Source: Pseudoxanthobacter soli DSM 19599 (GTDB lineage Bacteria; Pseudomonadota; Alphaproteobacteria; Rhizobiales; Segnochrobactraceae). Taken from it: DNA of 64,000 bases. The position numbers and the translations under genes were made by a program. This document shows, piece by piece, positions 44,396 to 53,963 of this stretch (the first letter of the stretch is position 1; the number at the start of each line of letters is the position of its first letter). The notes below the pieces were generated by a model. That model made no database searches, was not told where the DNA came from, and saw only the letters and a program-made list of their open reading frames with translations. Location of the stretch: contig NZ_FRXO01000001.1 in assembly GCF_900148505.1 (NCBI RefSeq), positions 954,414 to 1,018,413 on the forward strand. Direction: 5' to 3'.

Positions 44396-45397
44396 TCAGG
44401 CGCGGAGTGCCAGGGCGGCGGCGTTGACGGGGTTGCGAGGGGGCTGCCCGGTCAGGACACGGGCCACTTCCGACGCCGCGATCTCGCGGGCGGCGCGGAT
44501 GGATTCCTCGGAATAGTAGGCGGCGTGGGGCGTGACGATCACGTTCGGCAGGGAGAAGATCGGGTTGTCGGCGGGGTTCCACCCTGCTCTCTTCGCCGGC
44601 TCCTCTTCCGGGTCATCGAGGCCGGCGCCGGCGATCCATCCTTCGGTCAAGGCGCGGTAGAGCGCCTTGTTGTCTATGGTCGGCCCACGCCCGGTATTGA
44701 TCACCAGTGCAGTCGGCTTCATCGCCCGGAATTCCGCCTCGGACAGGAAATGCCGTGTCTCCGCCGTCATCGGCACCTGCATCATCACGACGTCCGAGAT
44801 GCGCAGGAGTTCGGCCTTGTCGACCTGCCTTGCACCGTGCGCTTCGGCGACACCGGGGGCGAGATAGGGATCGCACACCACGATCCGGACGCCGAAGCCC
44901 GCGGCGCGGGTGGCGATCGCCTGCCCGATCCTGCCGAAGGAGACGATGCCGACCGTCTGCCCCCGCAGCCGGTGCAGCGGGGCGGCGGATTGCCAGCGCC
45001 AGATGCCGCGATGGGTGGCACGGTCGTAGGGAAAAAGCCCCCGCGCCAGGGCGAGCCACAGGCTGATGGCGTGATCGGCGACTTCCTCGGTGCAATAGTC
45101 CCGCACGTTGGTGACGAGAATGCCCTTCTCGGCCGCCGCCGCGACATCGACGATATCGACGCCCACGCCGTAGCGCGCGATCACCTTGCAGTTTTCCATG
45201 GCGCTGATGGTGCGTGCGCCGACGCGGGCATACTGGTTCATGATCGCGTCGCAGTCGCGCGCCGCCTCGATCAGGTCGTCCTCCGACTTTGCCTGCAGGG
45301 CCACGATTTCCGCCCCGACAGGTTCGAGAATGGATCGTTCGATCTCGACGTCGCCGTAGTCATAGTCGGTAATGACGACTTTCGGTCTTGCTGTCAT
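44396..45397 (-). CDS. D-2-hydroxyacid dehydrogenase
   Basis: A 333-residue NAD(P)-dependent enzyme of the phosphoglycerate dehydrogenase/CtBP-like group. The nucleotide motif is VGIVSFGRIGQAIATRAAGF (about 148-167), the catalytic Arg lies in VINTGRGPTID, the acidic Glu lies in DDPEEEP, and the His lies in VTPHAAYYS. It interconverts a 2-oxoacid and a D-2-hydroxyacid. Gene spacing of 12 and 8 bp places it firmly in the operon. It may oxidise a hydroxyacid released by the upstream lactonase. Confidence 0.88.
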   Translation of the reverse strand: MTARPKVVITDYDYGDVEIERSILEPVGAEIVALQAKSEDDLIEAARDCDAIMNQYARVGARTISAMENCKVIARYGVGVDIVDVAAAAEKGILVTNVRDYCTEEVADHAISLWLALARGLFPYDRATHRGIWRWQSAAPLHRLRGQTVGIVSFGRIGQAIATRAAGFGVRIVVCDPYLAPGVAEAHGARQVDKAELLRISDVVMMQVPMTAETRHFLSEAEFRAMKPTALVINTGRGPTIDNKALYRALTEGWIAGAGLDDPEEEPAKRAGWNPADNPIFSLPNVIVTPHAAYYSEESIRAAREIAASEVARVLTGQPPRNPVNAAALALRA

Positions 45398-45409
45398 CGC
45401 TGCACCCGA

Positions 45410-45904
45410 TCAAACATAGGCGCCGGCTGAATAGGTCAGTTCGTACGAGTGGCTGTAGAGCTCGAAGACGTTTCCGAACGGGTCTTCGACATAGACCATG
45501 CGGTAGGGCTTCTGGCCGGGATAGTAGTGGCGGACCTGTTGCATCCGCTGCCGACCGCCCATGCTCTCGATCAGCTTGACACGCTCTTCCAGTTTTTCGT
45601 CCTGCAGGCAGAAGTGGAACAGGCCCTTGCGCCAATATTCGAACGGGCGCTCTTCCTGAACGGTGGTGGGGAACTCGAACAGCTCGATCCCGATGCCATC
45701 GCCCGTGGCCAGGTGGGCGATGCGGAAGCTGCCCCAGCCTTCACCGAAGACGTCGTCGCACATCTGGCCGATGGCGCTCTCGTCGTGGTGAACGGTTGTC
45801 GGCGGCATGATCACGTAGAAATCAAAGCATTTCGAGTAGAACTCGACGGCACGTTCGATGTCCGGGACGGTAATCCCGATATGGCTGAAGGTGACGGCGG
45901 CCAT
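45410..45904 (-). CDS. VOC-family (glyoxalase/dioxygenase-fold) protein
   Basis: A 164-residue single VOC module pair with candidate metal ligands His (FSHIGITV), Glu (IGIELFEF), His (LFHFCLQ) and Glu (NVFELYSHS). Its fold matches glyoxalase/bleomycin-resistance/epimerase proteins, but it is not recognisable as GloA. AAAAGGGAG precedes the ATG. Within the CUT2-GMC operon it could act as an isomerase or epimerase of a sugar-acid intermediate; the activity is not deducible. Confidence 0.8.
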   Translation of the reverse strand: MAAVTFSHIGITVPDIERAVEFYSKCFDFYVIMPPTTVHHDESAIGQMCDDVFGEGWGSFRIAHLATGDGIGIELFEFPTTVQEERPFEYWRKGLFHFCLQDEKLEERVKLIESMGGRQRMQQVRHYYPGQKPYRMVYVEDPFGNVFELYSHSYELTYSAGAYV

Positions 45905-45925
45905 GGAAGGCTCCCTTTTCTGACG

Positions 45926-46714
45926 TCAAAGAATGCTACGGATGATGCCGCCCTCGATGCGGTAGGCCGCACCGTTCGAGGCGGGGGAAGACGCGACGAA
46001 CGCGATCATGCGTGCGACCTCTTCGGCCTTCACGAAGCGCTGGATCAGCGAGGTCGGCTCGTCGTTGCGGAAGTAGTTGTCGATGATGCCGTCGACGGGC
46101 TGTTCCTTGGCGGCTGCCAGCCCCTCGAAATAGGCCGCGACGCCCTCGGTCCAGGTCGGTCCGGGCAGCACGGCGTTGACCGTGACGGCGGTGCCCTTGG
46201 TCAGTTCGGCCATGCCGCGGGTCAGTCCGATCATCGCCGTCTTGGTGACGGAGTAGTGGATCATCTGCGGAAGCGGCTTCACCCCGGCCTCAGAGGCGAG
46301 ATTGACGACGGCACCGGTGCCGCGCGCCAGCATCTCCGGCAGAAGCGCGCGGCTCATGCGGACCGCGGTCATGACGTTGACGTTGAAGTAGTGAAACCAA
46401 TCCTCGTCGGTGAGCGCTGCGAAATCCTTGACCGAGAAGATGCCGACATTGTTCACGAGGATGTCGACCGGGCCGCGGCCGGATGCAAAGGCGATCAGCG
46501 CATCGGCGCCCTCGGCTGTGCCGAGATCCGCGTGCTGCCCGGAAACGGGCCCCAGCGGGGAAAGCCGCTCGCAGACGGCCGCCACCTCGGCCTCGGTCAG
46601 CCCGTGCAGGATGACCTCGGCACCCTCTGCCAGAAAGGTCTCTGCCGTCGCCCGCCCGATACCGGAGGCCGATCCCGTGACGAGGACGCGCTTTCCGCTC
46701 AGTTTCATGTCCAT
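45926..46714 (-). CDS. Short-chain dehydrogenase/reductase (SDR)
   Basis: A 262-residue classical SDR: TGSASGIG (cofactor, residues 13-20), NNVGIFS, catalytic Ser in NLASEAG and Tyr-x3-Lys in HYSVTKTA. Oxidises or reduces an alcohol with NAD(P). It lies between the SMP-30 lactonase and VOC genes with 18- and 21-bp gaps, so it shares their transcript and probably acts on the same carbohydrate-derived substrate. Confidence 0.88.
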   Translation of the reverse strand: MDMKLSGKRVLVTGSASGIGRATAETFLAEGAEVILHGLTEAEVAAVCERLSPLGPVSGQHADLGTAEGADALIAFASGRGPVDILVNNVGIFSVKDFAALTDEDWFHYFNVNVMTAVRMSRALLPEMLARGTGAVVNLASEAGVKPLPQMIHYSVTKTAMIGLTRGMAELTKGTAVTVNAVLPGPTWTEGVAAYFEGLAAAKEQPVDGIIDNYFRNDEPTSLIQRFVKAEEVARMIAFVASSPASNGAAYRIEGGIIRSIL

Positions 46715-46732
46715 GTGAAATCTCCAGTCCGA

Positions 46733-47599
46733 TCAGCCGGCGAAGGGCCGCTCCGCGAGCCCGGCAAGGCCGGGGCGGGCGGCGAACAGCCCTCCCGCCA
46801 GCGGGGTCTCGGCGCGCTCCGTTGCGTCGGCGCCCAGTTGCGAGGTGGTGATGTAAAGTGTCGCCAGATCGTCGCCGCCGAAGGCGCAGCAGGTGGCCCG
46901 GCGCACGGGAAGGTCGATCCGGTGGGTCGCCCGCCCCTGCGCATCGAAGCGCATCACGGCCGCACCCTCCCAGACGGCATTCCAGAGGCCGCCCTCGGCG
47001 TCGACGCACGATCCGTCGGGAATGCCCGGCATCTCGACGAACACGCGGCGCGCCGCCAGATCGTCATAGGCGATGGATTCGATCCGGCGCCGGGGCGAGT
47101 CGGCAAAGAACATCGTCGCTCCATCGGGCGCAAAGCATATGGAATTGGCACACGAGACCCCGCCGAACAGCACCTCCACCGACCGATCGGCGTCGACGCG
47201 GATGACCGAGGAATCGAACGCGCCGGTTCCCTCATTCATCCCACCCACGACGAAGCGGCCATCACGGTCGGTGTGGCCGTCGTTCAGCCGGGTGTGCGGG
47301 TTGCCCGGCTCGAAGGCATGGATCCGGCTCTCGCAGCGGAAATCGGCCGACCAGAGCTCCAAACCGTCCGCAAACGCCATGATCCAGCCGCCCTGGGCCC
47401 GCGGCGCAAACGCACAGAGCCGGCCAGGCAGCGCGACGCGCCCGGAAAGGCCGTCATCGGGGCGAAACCACCACATCCCCTGCCCGTGGATATCGGTCCA
47501 CCACACACGGCGATCCGCGGGGTTCCACAGAATGCCCTCCCCGTGGCGGTTGGCGCAGTCCAGCACAGGGACCGCCTGAAGCGCGACGACCTCCTTCAT
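46733..47599 (-). CDS. SMP-30/gluconolactonase family lactonase
   Basis: A 288-residue six-bladed beta-propeller. Metal-site residues are Glu in HGEGILWNP (about residue 19), Asn in CANSICFAPDG and Asp in GSCVDAEGGLWNA; DIHG and LNDGHTDRDGRF are also family marks. It hydrolyses aldono- or other sugar lactones. ATG 47599 overlaps the GMC oxidoreductase stop (ATGA), so its substrate is plausibly the lactone made by that oxidase. Confidence 0.88.
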   Translation of the reverse strand: MKEVVALQAVPVLDCANRHGEGILWNPADRRVWWTDIHGQGMWWFRPDDGLSGRVALPGRLCAFAPRAQGGWIMAFADGLELWSADFRCESRIHAFEPGNPHTRLNDGHTDRDGRFVVGGMNEGTGAFDSSVIRVDADRSVEVLFGGVSCANSICFAPDGATMFFADSPRRRIESIAYDDLAARRVFVEMPGIPDGSCVDAEGGLWNAVWEGAAVMRFDAQGRATHRIDLPVRRATCCAFGGDDLATLYITTSQLGADATERAETPLAGGLFAARPGLAGLAERPFAG

Positions 47600-49227
47600 G
47601 CCGCGACCCGCTCCGAGCGGGCGCTCCGGCCCAGCATCTTTCGCATGGCGGTATCGGCGACGAGATAGGTGGCGCTGGCGGTGTTGCCGCTGATGGGTCC
47701 GGGCATAACCGAGGCATCGACGATCCTCAGCCCATCGATCCCACGCAGGCGCAGATCGGGGTCGACCACGGCCATCGGATCGTCGGCGCGTCCCATCCGG
47801 CAGGTCCCCATCGGGTGGTAGACGGTCTTGGCGAACGCCCCGATGTGCCGGATCAGCGCCTCGCGACCGGTCACGTCCGCACCCGGCAGGGCCTCGGCGC
47901 GCAGCATCGAGGCGAGTGGCTCCTGCCGCAGGATCTCCCGCACGAGGCCGAGGCCGCGCAGCATGGTCTCCATATCCTCCGGATCCTTGAGGAAGCTTGT
48001 GAAGATGCGCGGCGTGTCGGCTGGATCGGCCGATCGAAGTTCGATCCGGCCGCGTGATTTGGGGCGCAGCAGGCACGCGTTGAGCGTGATGCCGTAGCCC
48101 TTCGGCGGGTTCGGCGTGTCCTTGTCGAGATAGATGCCCGGAACCGCGAAGAGCTGAAGATCCGGTTCCGCGGCCGTTCCATCGGACCGGATGAAGCCTC
48201 CGGCCTCCACACCGTTGGAAGAGGCCGGGCCGTCCCGGAACAGGAGATAGCGCAGGCCCGCAAGCCAGCTGCGCCAGCCGCTGTCGGTCTTGTAGTAACC
48301 CAGCGGCTCCCGGGTGAAGGCGGCGACCGGCGCCTCGACGTGATCCATGAAGTTGGCGCCCACGCCGGGCAGATCGTGCAGGACCGAAATGCCGTTGGCG
48401 CGCAGGTGATCGGCGGGACCGATGCCGGACAGCATCAGCAGCTTCGGCGAGGCGATCGCCCCCGCGGAGAGGATGATGTCACCCTGCGATCGCACCTCGT
48501 GCGGCTGGCCGTCGCGGATGTACACGACGCCGACGGCGCGGCCCTTCTCGAACAGGATGCGTTGCACTTCGACCCCGGTGCGCAAGGTCAGCCTGCCATC
48601 GGCAGCCAGCGGGCGCAGGAAGGCGTCCACTGCGCTCCACCGCCGGGCGTCGCGCGTATTGAGCTGATAGAAGCCGACACCCGCCTGCCGTTCGCCGTTG
48701 AAATCGGCATTGAAGGCATGGCCCGCCCCCTGTGCCGCCGCCACGAAGGCGCGGCTCAGAACGTCCGTGTATCGGGGATTGGAGACATGCAGCGGCCCGC
48801 TCACGCCATGGTGGGGCGCGCCCAGAACCTCGTTCGCCTCAAGGGCGGCATAGGTGCGCCAGGCGGCTTCCGCCCCCCATGCCGCGTCACCCGTCATTTC
48901 CTCCCACAGGTCGAAGTCGCCGCGATTGCCGCGGACGTGGACCATGGCATTGACCGAGCTGCCGCCGCCCAGAACCTTGCCGTTCTGAAGGCGCGGTGCA
49001 CGGCCGGCGAGTTGCGGCTCGGGTTCACCGGCATAGGGCCAGTAGAAGCGATTGGTGACGTAGTACTTGAGGAAGCCGGCCGGAATTCGGAACAGAACGC
49101 CCTTGTCCCTCGGCCCGGCCTCCAGCAGCAGGACGCGCGCGCCTGTTTCAGTCACAAGCCGGCTGGCCGCGAGGCTGCCGCCGGGACCGCTGCCGATGAC
49201 GATGTGATCGAACTGCTCGTGTCCCAT
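47596..49227 (-). CDS. GMC-family oxidoreductase (choline/alcohol dehydrogenase type)
   Basis: A 543-residue FAD enzyme. The N-terminus has IVIGSGPGGSLAASRLV and LLLEAGP, the GMC signature LGGGSSVNAMVHVRGNRGDF follows (about 83-102), and the C-terminal active-site region has YHPMGTCRMG and GNTASATYLVAD. It oxidises alcohols or sugar hydroxyls. It follows the two permease genes by 1 bp and precedes the lactonase with a 4-nt overlap, which suggests oxidation of the imported compound to a lactone. Confidence 0.9.
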   Translation of the reverse strand: MGHEQFDHIVIGSGPGGSLAASRLVTETGARVLLLEAGPRDKGVLFRIPAGFLKYYVTNRFYWPYAGEPEPQLAGRAPRLQNGKVLGGGSSVNAMVHVRGNRGDFDLWEEMTGDAAWGAEAAWRTYAALEANEVLGAPHHGVSGPLHVSNPRYTDVLSRAFVAAAQGAGHAFNADFNGERQAGVGFYQLNTRDARRWSAVDAFLRPLAADGRLTLRTGVEVQRILFEKGRAVGVVYIRDGQPHEVRSQGDIILSAGAIASPKLLMLSGIGPADHLRANGISVLHDLPGVGANFMDHVEAPVAAFTREPLGYYKTDSGWRSWLAGLRYLLFRDGPASSNGVEAGGFIRSDGTAAEPDLQLFAVPGIYLDKDTPNPPKGYGITLNACLLRPKSRGRIELRSADPADTPRIFTSFLKDPEDMETMLRGLGLVREILRQEPLASMLRAEALPGADVTGREALIRHIGAFAKTVYHPMGTCRMGRADDPMAVVDPDLRLRGIDGLRIVDASVMPGPISGNTASATYLVADTAMRKMLGRSARSERVAA

Positions 49228-49228
49228 G

Positions 49229-50206
49229 TCAGCCCCTGTTCCGCGATGAGAGGTTGGCGATGATCGCCGCCACGGCGATGACGAGACCCTGCAGGATCAG
49301 CTTGCTGGGTTCGGCGAAGCGCAGAGCCGTCATGAGATTGATCAGGAACATCAGCGCATAGGCTGCCGCGACCGCCCCAACGATCGAGCGCCGTCCGCCG
49401 CCGAAGGTGACCCCGCCCAGGATCGCGCCGGCGATCGAGACCATCACCACGTCGAAGCCGAGCCGTACGCTGCCCATCCCGATATAGCCGGCCTGCAACA
49501 GTCCGCCGATCGCGGCGAGCAAGCCCGCCAGCACATGCGACGCGAAGTAGGTGCGCGCCACCGGAAGGCCGGAAATCAGCGCTGCCGTCGGGTTGGCGCC
49601 GATGGCGCGAACCATGCGGCCATAGACGAGCCAGCGCAGGCACAACGCCATCACGACCATGACGCCCAGCCAGACGACGACGGCGACGGGAACGCCGGCC
49701 ACCCGATCGCGCCCGAGCCAAACCACGGCTGCATGAGCCGACCCAGGTGGATTGCCGCTGGAGAGATAGAGCACCAGCCCGGTCAGGATCGTGCCCATCG
49801 CCAGCGTCACCACCACGGAGGACGCGCGCCGGACGGCGATGAAGTAGCCGTTGACGCCGCCGACCAGCATCCCGGCCAGAAGCGGCGCCGCCACGACCGT
49901 CACCGTGTTCATCTGCGACAAGAGCGAACTGGTCGTCAGGTAGTTCGTCAGGAGAAAGATGCCGCCGAGCGAAAGGTCGATGCTGTTGCACCGCATCAGC
50001 AGGAGCTGGGCGCAGATGGCAAAGCCGACCGGGGCAGCCTGCCGCAGGATCACCCACTGAAAATGGGATGAAAGCAATGTCGGCACCAATGCCAGCGACA
50101 CCGCGATCAGGCCGGCGACCAACCAGATGGATGGTGGGCAGATCTGCATGAGACCGACGAGGCGAATCTGCCGCGGCGCGGCGGGAGCCGTTTCTGTCAT
50201 GGCCAT
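49229..50206 (-). CDS. CUT2 ABC transporter permease (RbsC-like), first system
   Basis: About 325 residues with about 9-10 TM helices and the RbsC-type signatures DLSLGGIFLLTNYL (TM2-3) and GAILGGVTFGGG near the C-terminus. The start is one of three close ATGs (50209, 50206, 50200); 50206 has the best spacing to GGGAG. It pairs with the adjacent permease gene to form the membrane channel of one sugar-type importer. Confidence 0.87.
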   Translation of the reverse strand: MAMTETAPAAPRQIRLVGLMQICPPSIWLVAGLIAVSLALVPTLLSSHFQWVILRQAAPVGFAICAQLLLMRCNSIDLSLGGIFLLTNYLTTSSLLSQMNTVTVVAAPLLAGMLVGGVNGYFIAVRRASSVVVTLAMGTILTGLVLYLSSGNPPGSAHAAVVWLGRDRVAGVPVAVVVWLGVMVVMALCLRWLVYGRMVRAIGANPTAALISGLPVARTYFASHVLAGLLAAIGGLLQAGYIGMGSVRLGFDVVMVSIAGAILGGVTFGGGRRSIVGAVAAAYALMFLINLMTALRFAEPSKLILQGLVIAVAAIIANLSSRNRG

Positions 50207-50217
50207 CATCGTCTCCC

Positions 50218-51177
50218 TCACAGGCCGAACTGGCGACGGCGGGTGAAGCTGATCGCGATCAGCAGAAGCACGCCGTTGAGGATGGATTGCAGGAAGGGCG
50301 AGACGTTCATCAGGTTCATGCCGTTGGCCAGCATGGCGAGCAGCAGGCTGCCCATCAGGGTGCCGAGTACTCCGCCGATCCCGCCGGTCATCTGCGTGCC
50401 GCCGAGCGCCACCGCGGCGAGCGAGCTGACCGTCAAGGGAAGCCCCACCGTCGCATCGCCCGACGAAATGCGGCCGGCCAGCAGCAACCCGCCGAAAGCT
50501 GCGAAGATCGCGCAGATCACATAGGCGGCGATCACCCGCCGCTGGACGGGAATGCCGTTCAGCCGCGCATTCGCAGTCGACCCGCCCAGAGACAGGATGT
50601 GCAACCCGAGACGTGTCCGCGACAGGATCCACCAGGCTACGAAAAGGCCGACGGCACTCCAGCAGACCGCCAGCGGGATGCCGAGAAACCGCTCGTTGGC
50701 ACTGGCGATCAGAAAGCCGGGAACATTCCCGCCTGGTGTGGGACGCAGGGTCAGGGCAAGCCCCGTGACGATGGAGCCCGTCGACAGCGTGGCGACGATC
50801 GGGTGAAGCCGCAAAGGTCCAACCAGAATGCCGTTCACGGCGCCGACCGCCGCGCCCGCCGCCAACGCCAGCGGCACGGCGATTTCGGGCGGCAGCGGGC
50901 TGGCGACGATGGCGGTCGCAAGGCCCACTACCGCACCGACCGACACATCGAGACCGCCGGCGAGGATCACCACCGTCTGCCCGAGCGCGACCAGCAGCAG
51001 GGGCGCCGCCTGGATCAGCAGGTTGGACAGGTTGGCGACACTGGTGAAACGGTCACTGACCGCGGCCAGAAAAAGCGCAACGATGACGAGCAGGAGGAGC
51101 GCCAGTCCTTGCGCGCCGCGGCGTGAGCGAGCCTGACCCCGAAGCGCCTGCCGCACTGCCGAAAGCACAGCCATCAC
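50218..51177 (-). CDS. CUT2 ABC transporter permease (RbsC-like), first system
   Basis: 319 residues, about 9 TM helices, with AGGLDVSVGAVVGL and AVALGGTQMTGGIGG, the two conserved permease motifs of the ribose/autoinducer-2 class. The ATG overlaps the ATPase stop (ATGA). Two permeases next to a double-domain ATPase suggest a heterodimeric channel. Confidence 0.88.
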   Translation of the reverse strand: MMAVLSAVRQALRGQARSRRGAQGLALLLLVIVALFLAAVSDRFTSVANLSNLLIQAAPLLLVALGQTVVILAGGLDVSVGAVVGLATAIVASPLPPEIAVPLALAAGAAVGAVNGILVGPLRLHPIVATLSTGSIVTGLALTLRPTPGGNVPGFLIASANERFLGIPLAVCWSAVGLFVAWWILSRTRLGLHILSLGGSTANARLNGIPVQRRVIAAYVICAIFAAFGGLLLAGRISSGDATVGLPLTVSSLAAVALGGTQMTGGIGGVLGTLMGSLLLAMLANGMNLMNVSPFLQSILNGVLLLIAISFTRRRQFGL

Positions 51178-52700
51178 GACGCCCTCCTCTGCGGTTCATG
51201 AGGCCCGTCGGTGATGGCGGCATGAAGGATGCTTTCCTCGGTCACCCCACCAGAAGAGAACCCGGCGACGATCCGGCCGCCGCGGACCACCAGGATGCGG
51301 TCGCAAAGGCCAATCAGTTCGTTCATCTCGCGCGACATCAGGAGGATCGCGCCGCCGTCCTGGGCCACGAAGTCCCGCAGGATCGCGTAGATCTCGGCCT
51401 TGGCCCCGACGTCGACGCCGCGGGTCGGCTCCTCGATCAGCAGGACACGGGCGCCCGACATCAGCCAGCGGCCCAGCATCACCTTCTGCTGATTGCCGCC
51501 CGATAGCGTCCCAACCGGCTGCACGGCGGAGGTGGCCTTGACGTGCAGCATCCGCATCATCCCTGCCACGCCGGCGCCATGGCTGCGCGCCACCGCCCCC
51601 AGTCCCCGCTTCTGGTGCAGGCCGAGGGCCATGTTCTCGTCGATGGGAAGCGAGAGGTAGAGCCCCTCCTTCTTGCGATCCTCGGGCATGAAGACGATGT
51701 TGTCCGCGACCTGGGCGGCCACCCCGCGTGCGGGATCGTGGCGACGGAGACCGCCATCGGCCGCGAAGGTCTCGACCGTCACGCCCGCGCAGGGTTCGGC
51801 ACCGGCAAGAGCCCGCAAGATTTCGCGTTGGCCCTGCCCTTCCAGGCCCGCCAGTCCGACGATTTCGCCCTTATGCACCGTCAGGGAGACGGGAGGGACC
51901 CCCTCCCGCAGGCGCAGGTCCGTCACCCGCAGCGCGGCCTGATTGGTCGCCGTTCCGGCGCCCGGAAAATAATCCTCGAGACTGCGCCCCACCATCATCG
52001 ACACGAGGCCGTCGCGGTCGAGACTTGCGACCGGCCGGGTGTCGACCAGCCGGCCGTCCTTTAGCACCGTCACGGTGTCGCAGAGGTCGAAGATCTCGTC
52101 GAGCCGGTGTGAAATGTAGAAGATCAGACGTCCCGCAGCCTGCAAGTCGCGGATCAGACGCTTCAGCTTCACGACGTCTTCCGCGCCCAGCGCGGCCGTC
52201 GGCTCGTCGAAGATGAAGATATCGGCATTGGCCGAAACGCCGCGGGCGATTTCGACCATCTGCTGTTCGGCGACCGTCAGCGATGCGATGAAGCGGCGTG
52301 GATCGAGATCGAGCCCCACCTCTTCGAGCACACGCCGCGCTTCGCGCAGCATCCGCGCCCGGTCGAGCGCCCCGTACCAGGTGGCGGGTTCGTGCCCCAG
52401 GAACAGGCTTTCGGCGATCGTGAGGTTCTCGATCAGCGAGAGCTCCTGGAAGACCGTCGAGACGCCTCCCCGCAGCGCCTCAAGCGGCGAAGCGAAGGCC
52501 ACCTCGGCGCCGCGCAGAAGGATGCTGCCCGCATCCGGGCGCACCACGCCGCCGATGATCTTCATCAACGTGGACTTGCCCGCGCCATTCTCTCCGGTCA
52601 CCGCGTGGACAGAGCCCGCACGGCCCCGCAGCGTGACGTCGCCGAGGCACATCACCCCGGCATAGGCCTTGGTCAGGCCTCTCGCCTCTAGCAGATACAT
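51174..52700 (-). CDS. CUT2 ABC transporter ATP-binding protein (RbsA-like), first system
   Basis: 508 residues with two ABC modules. Module 1 has Walker A GENGAGKST and Walker B IFIFDEPTAAL; module 2 has the signature LSGGNQQKVMLGRWL and LLIEEPTRGVDVG, but its Walker A region (GLAGLEGQGQRE) is degenerate, as usual in this family. ATG 52700 has GGAGGGG at good spacing; the longer frame to 52760 adds an Arg-rich leader without homology. Confidence 0.9.
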   Translation of the reverse strand: MYLLEARGLTKAYAGVMCLGDVTLRGRAGSVHAVTGENGAGKSTLMKIIGGVVRPDAGSILLRGAEVAFASPLEALRGGVSTVFQELSLIENLTIAESLFLGHEPATWYGALDRARMLREARRVLEEVGLDLDPRRFIASLTVAEQQMVEIARGVSANADIFIFDEPTAALGAEDVVKLKRLIRDLQAAGRLIFYISHRLDEIFDLCDTVTVLKDGRLVDTRPVASLDRDGLVSMMVGRSLEDYFPGAGTATNQAALRVTDLRLREGVPPVSLTVHKGEIVGLAGLEGQGQREILRALAGAEPCAGVTVETFAADGGLRRHDPARGVAAQVADNIVFMPEDRKKEGLYLSLPIDENMALGLHQKRGLGAVARSHGAGVAGMMRMLHVKATSAVQPVGTLSGGNQQKVMLGRWLMSGARVLLIEEPTRGVDVGAKAEIYAILRDFVAQDGGAILLMSREMNELIGLCDRILVVRGGRIVAGFSSGGVTEESILHAAITDGPHEPQRRAS

Positions 52701-52756
52701 CGTCCCCTCCACGGTCGGCATCCGCGCAGGCGGCAGAAGCCGCCTGCGCCGGCGCT

Positions 52757-53815
52757 TCACTTCTTGAAGATTTCCTTGAGCTTCTCTTCAGGAAGACTGG
52801 TGGGGAACCAGAGGTTGTCGTTCAGGTCGGGACGATAGAAGCTGTCGCGACGTTCCTGCAGGATCGGGGCGGGACGCCCGACATAGCGGTGATAGAGCGG
52901 CTTGCCTTCCAGCAGCGCCACCGCCGCCCGCACCGCGGCCGCACCCTGCTCGGGCGGGAAAACGGCGGCCATCGACGTCGCGTTCGCCGCCTTCCAGACG
53001 CCGAAGAACCCGTTGTTGCCCTCGCCCGATATCGGCGGGATCGGCTGGCCAAGCTCCTGGAACACCTCGATGCAGGCATGGCTCATCGCCGCGCCGGACG
53101 ACCAGATGCCATCGGGATTCGGATCGCTGAGGGCCAGCGCTTCGCAGACCTGCTTGCCCTTGTCGTAGGACCAGTCGCCGTGCTGTTCGGACGAGATGAC
53201 GATATCGGTGCCCTTGAGCGCCTCGACCAGCCCGTCATAGCGCAGCTGATCCTCCGAAACGCCCGCCTGTCCGCGCAGCACCCAGATCCGGCCCTTGCCG
53301 TTCAACTGCTGGACGATGAAGTCGCCCATCACCTTGCCGAAATGGATGGGGTCGCCCTGCAGCTCAACCGTATATTTGTCGGTATCCACCGCAGTCGAGT
53401 GGACGACCACGGGAATGCCCGCCGCCGTCGCCTTCTCGATCACCGGCGAGACGGCGGTGAGGCTGATCGGCGCGACCACCAGCGCGTCGACCCCCTGCGC
53501 GACCAGGTCCTCGATGTCGGCGATCTGCTTGGTCGGATTGGAATCGGCGTTGGTGACGATGAACTCCTGGATATTGGGATTCTGGGAGGCGGCGTACTCG
53601 GCCTCCTGCGCCATCTGGATCATCCAGGTGTTGCCGAACCCCCAGATGCTGAATCCGATCTTCCAGGGAGGGGCCTTGGTGAACTTGCCGGCCGGGATGA
53701 CCGGATTCACACCCTCCCGCGGCACCATTCCGTCCATCAGGCTGACGTCCTGGGCAAAGGCGGGCGCAGCGAAGCACAGGGTCGCCAGAAGGGCGGCCCG
53801 GACCGTTCTCAACAT
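52757..53815 (-). CDS. CUT2 substrate-binding protein, first system
   Basis: A 352-residue periplasmic protein. Signal peptide 1-22 (MLRTVRAALLATLCFAAPAFA, cleaved before QD), then a Peripla_BP_4 type two-lobe fold with GFSIWGFGNTWMIQMAQEAE, VDALVVAPISLTAV and GIPVVVHSTAVD. It delivers a carbohydrate-like ligand to the permeases. It is the first gene of a ten-gene leftward operon; its promoter region holds a perfect 18-bp palindrome. Confidence 0.9.
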   Translation of the reverse strand: MLRTVRAALLATLCFAAPAFAQDVSLMDGMVPREGVNPVIPAGKFTKAPPWKIGFSIWGFGNTWMIQMAQEAEYAASQNPNIQEFIVTNADSNPTKQIADIEDLVAQGVDALVVAPISLTAVSPVIEKATAAGIPVVVHSTAVDTDKYTVELQGDPIHFGKVMGDFIVQQLNGKGRIWVLRGQAGVSEDQLRYDGLVEALKGTDIVISSEQHGDWSYDKGKQVCEALALSDPNPDGIWSSGAAMSHACIEVFQELGQPIPPISGEGNNGFFGVWKAANATSMAAVFPPEQGAAAVRAAVALLEGKPLYHRYVGRPAPILQERRDSFYRPDLNDNLWFPTSLPEEKLKEIFKK

Positions 53816-53874
53816 GAATTTCCTCCCATTATTCGCGCGGAACGTCTGCGCGTCCCTTGCTGAATGCAAACTGC

Positions 53875-53896
53875 CATCTGGTGCACCAGATGTCAA
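53875..53896 (-). promoter_or_regulatory. Operator palindrome overlapping the -35 box of the CUT2/GMC operon
   Basis: CATCTGGTGCACCAGATG (53875-53892) is a perfect 18-bp palindrome; read leftward, TTGACA (53891-53896) immediately precedes and partly overlaps it. A regulator bound here would block the operon's promoter. The TGGTGCACCA core is of the kind bound by GntR/FCD regulators. Confidence 0.75.
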
Positions 53897-53963
53897 TTCG
53901 CAGCTGTCTGTCTGGACGCTTTTCTTGAGATCGTTGGGGAAACAGCTCGAACGGCGGGAAGAA

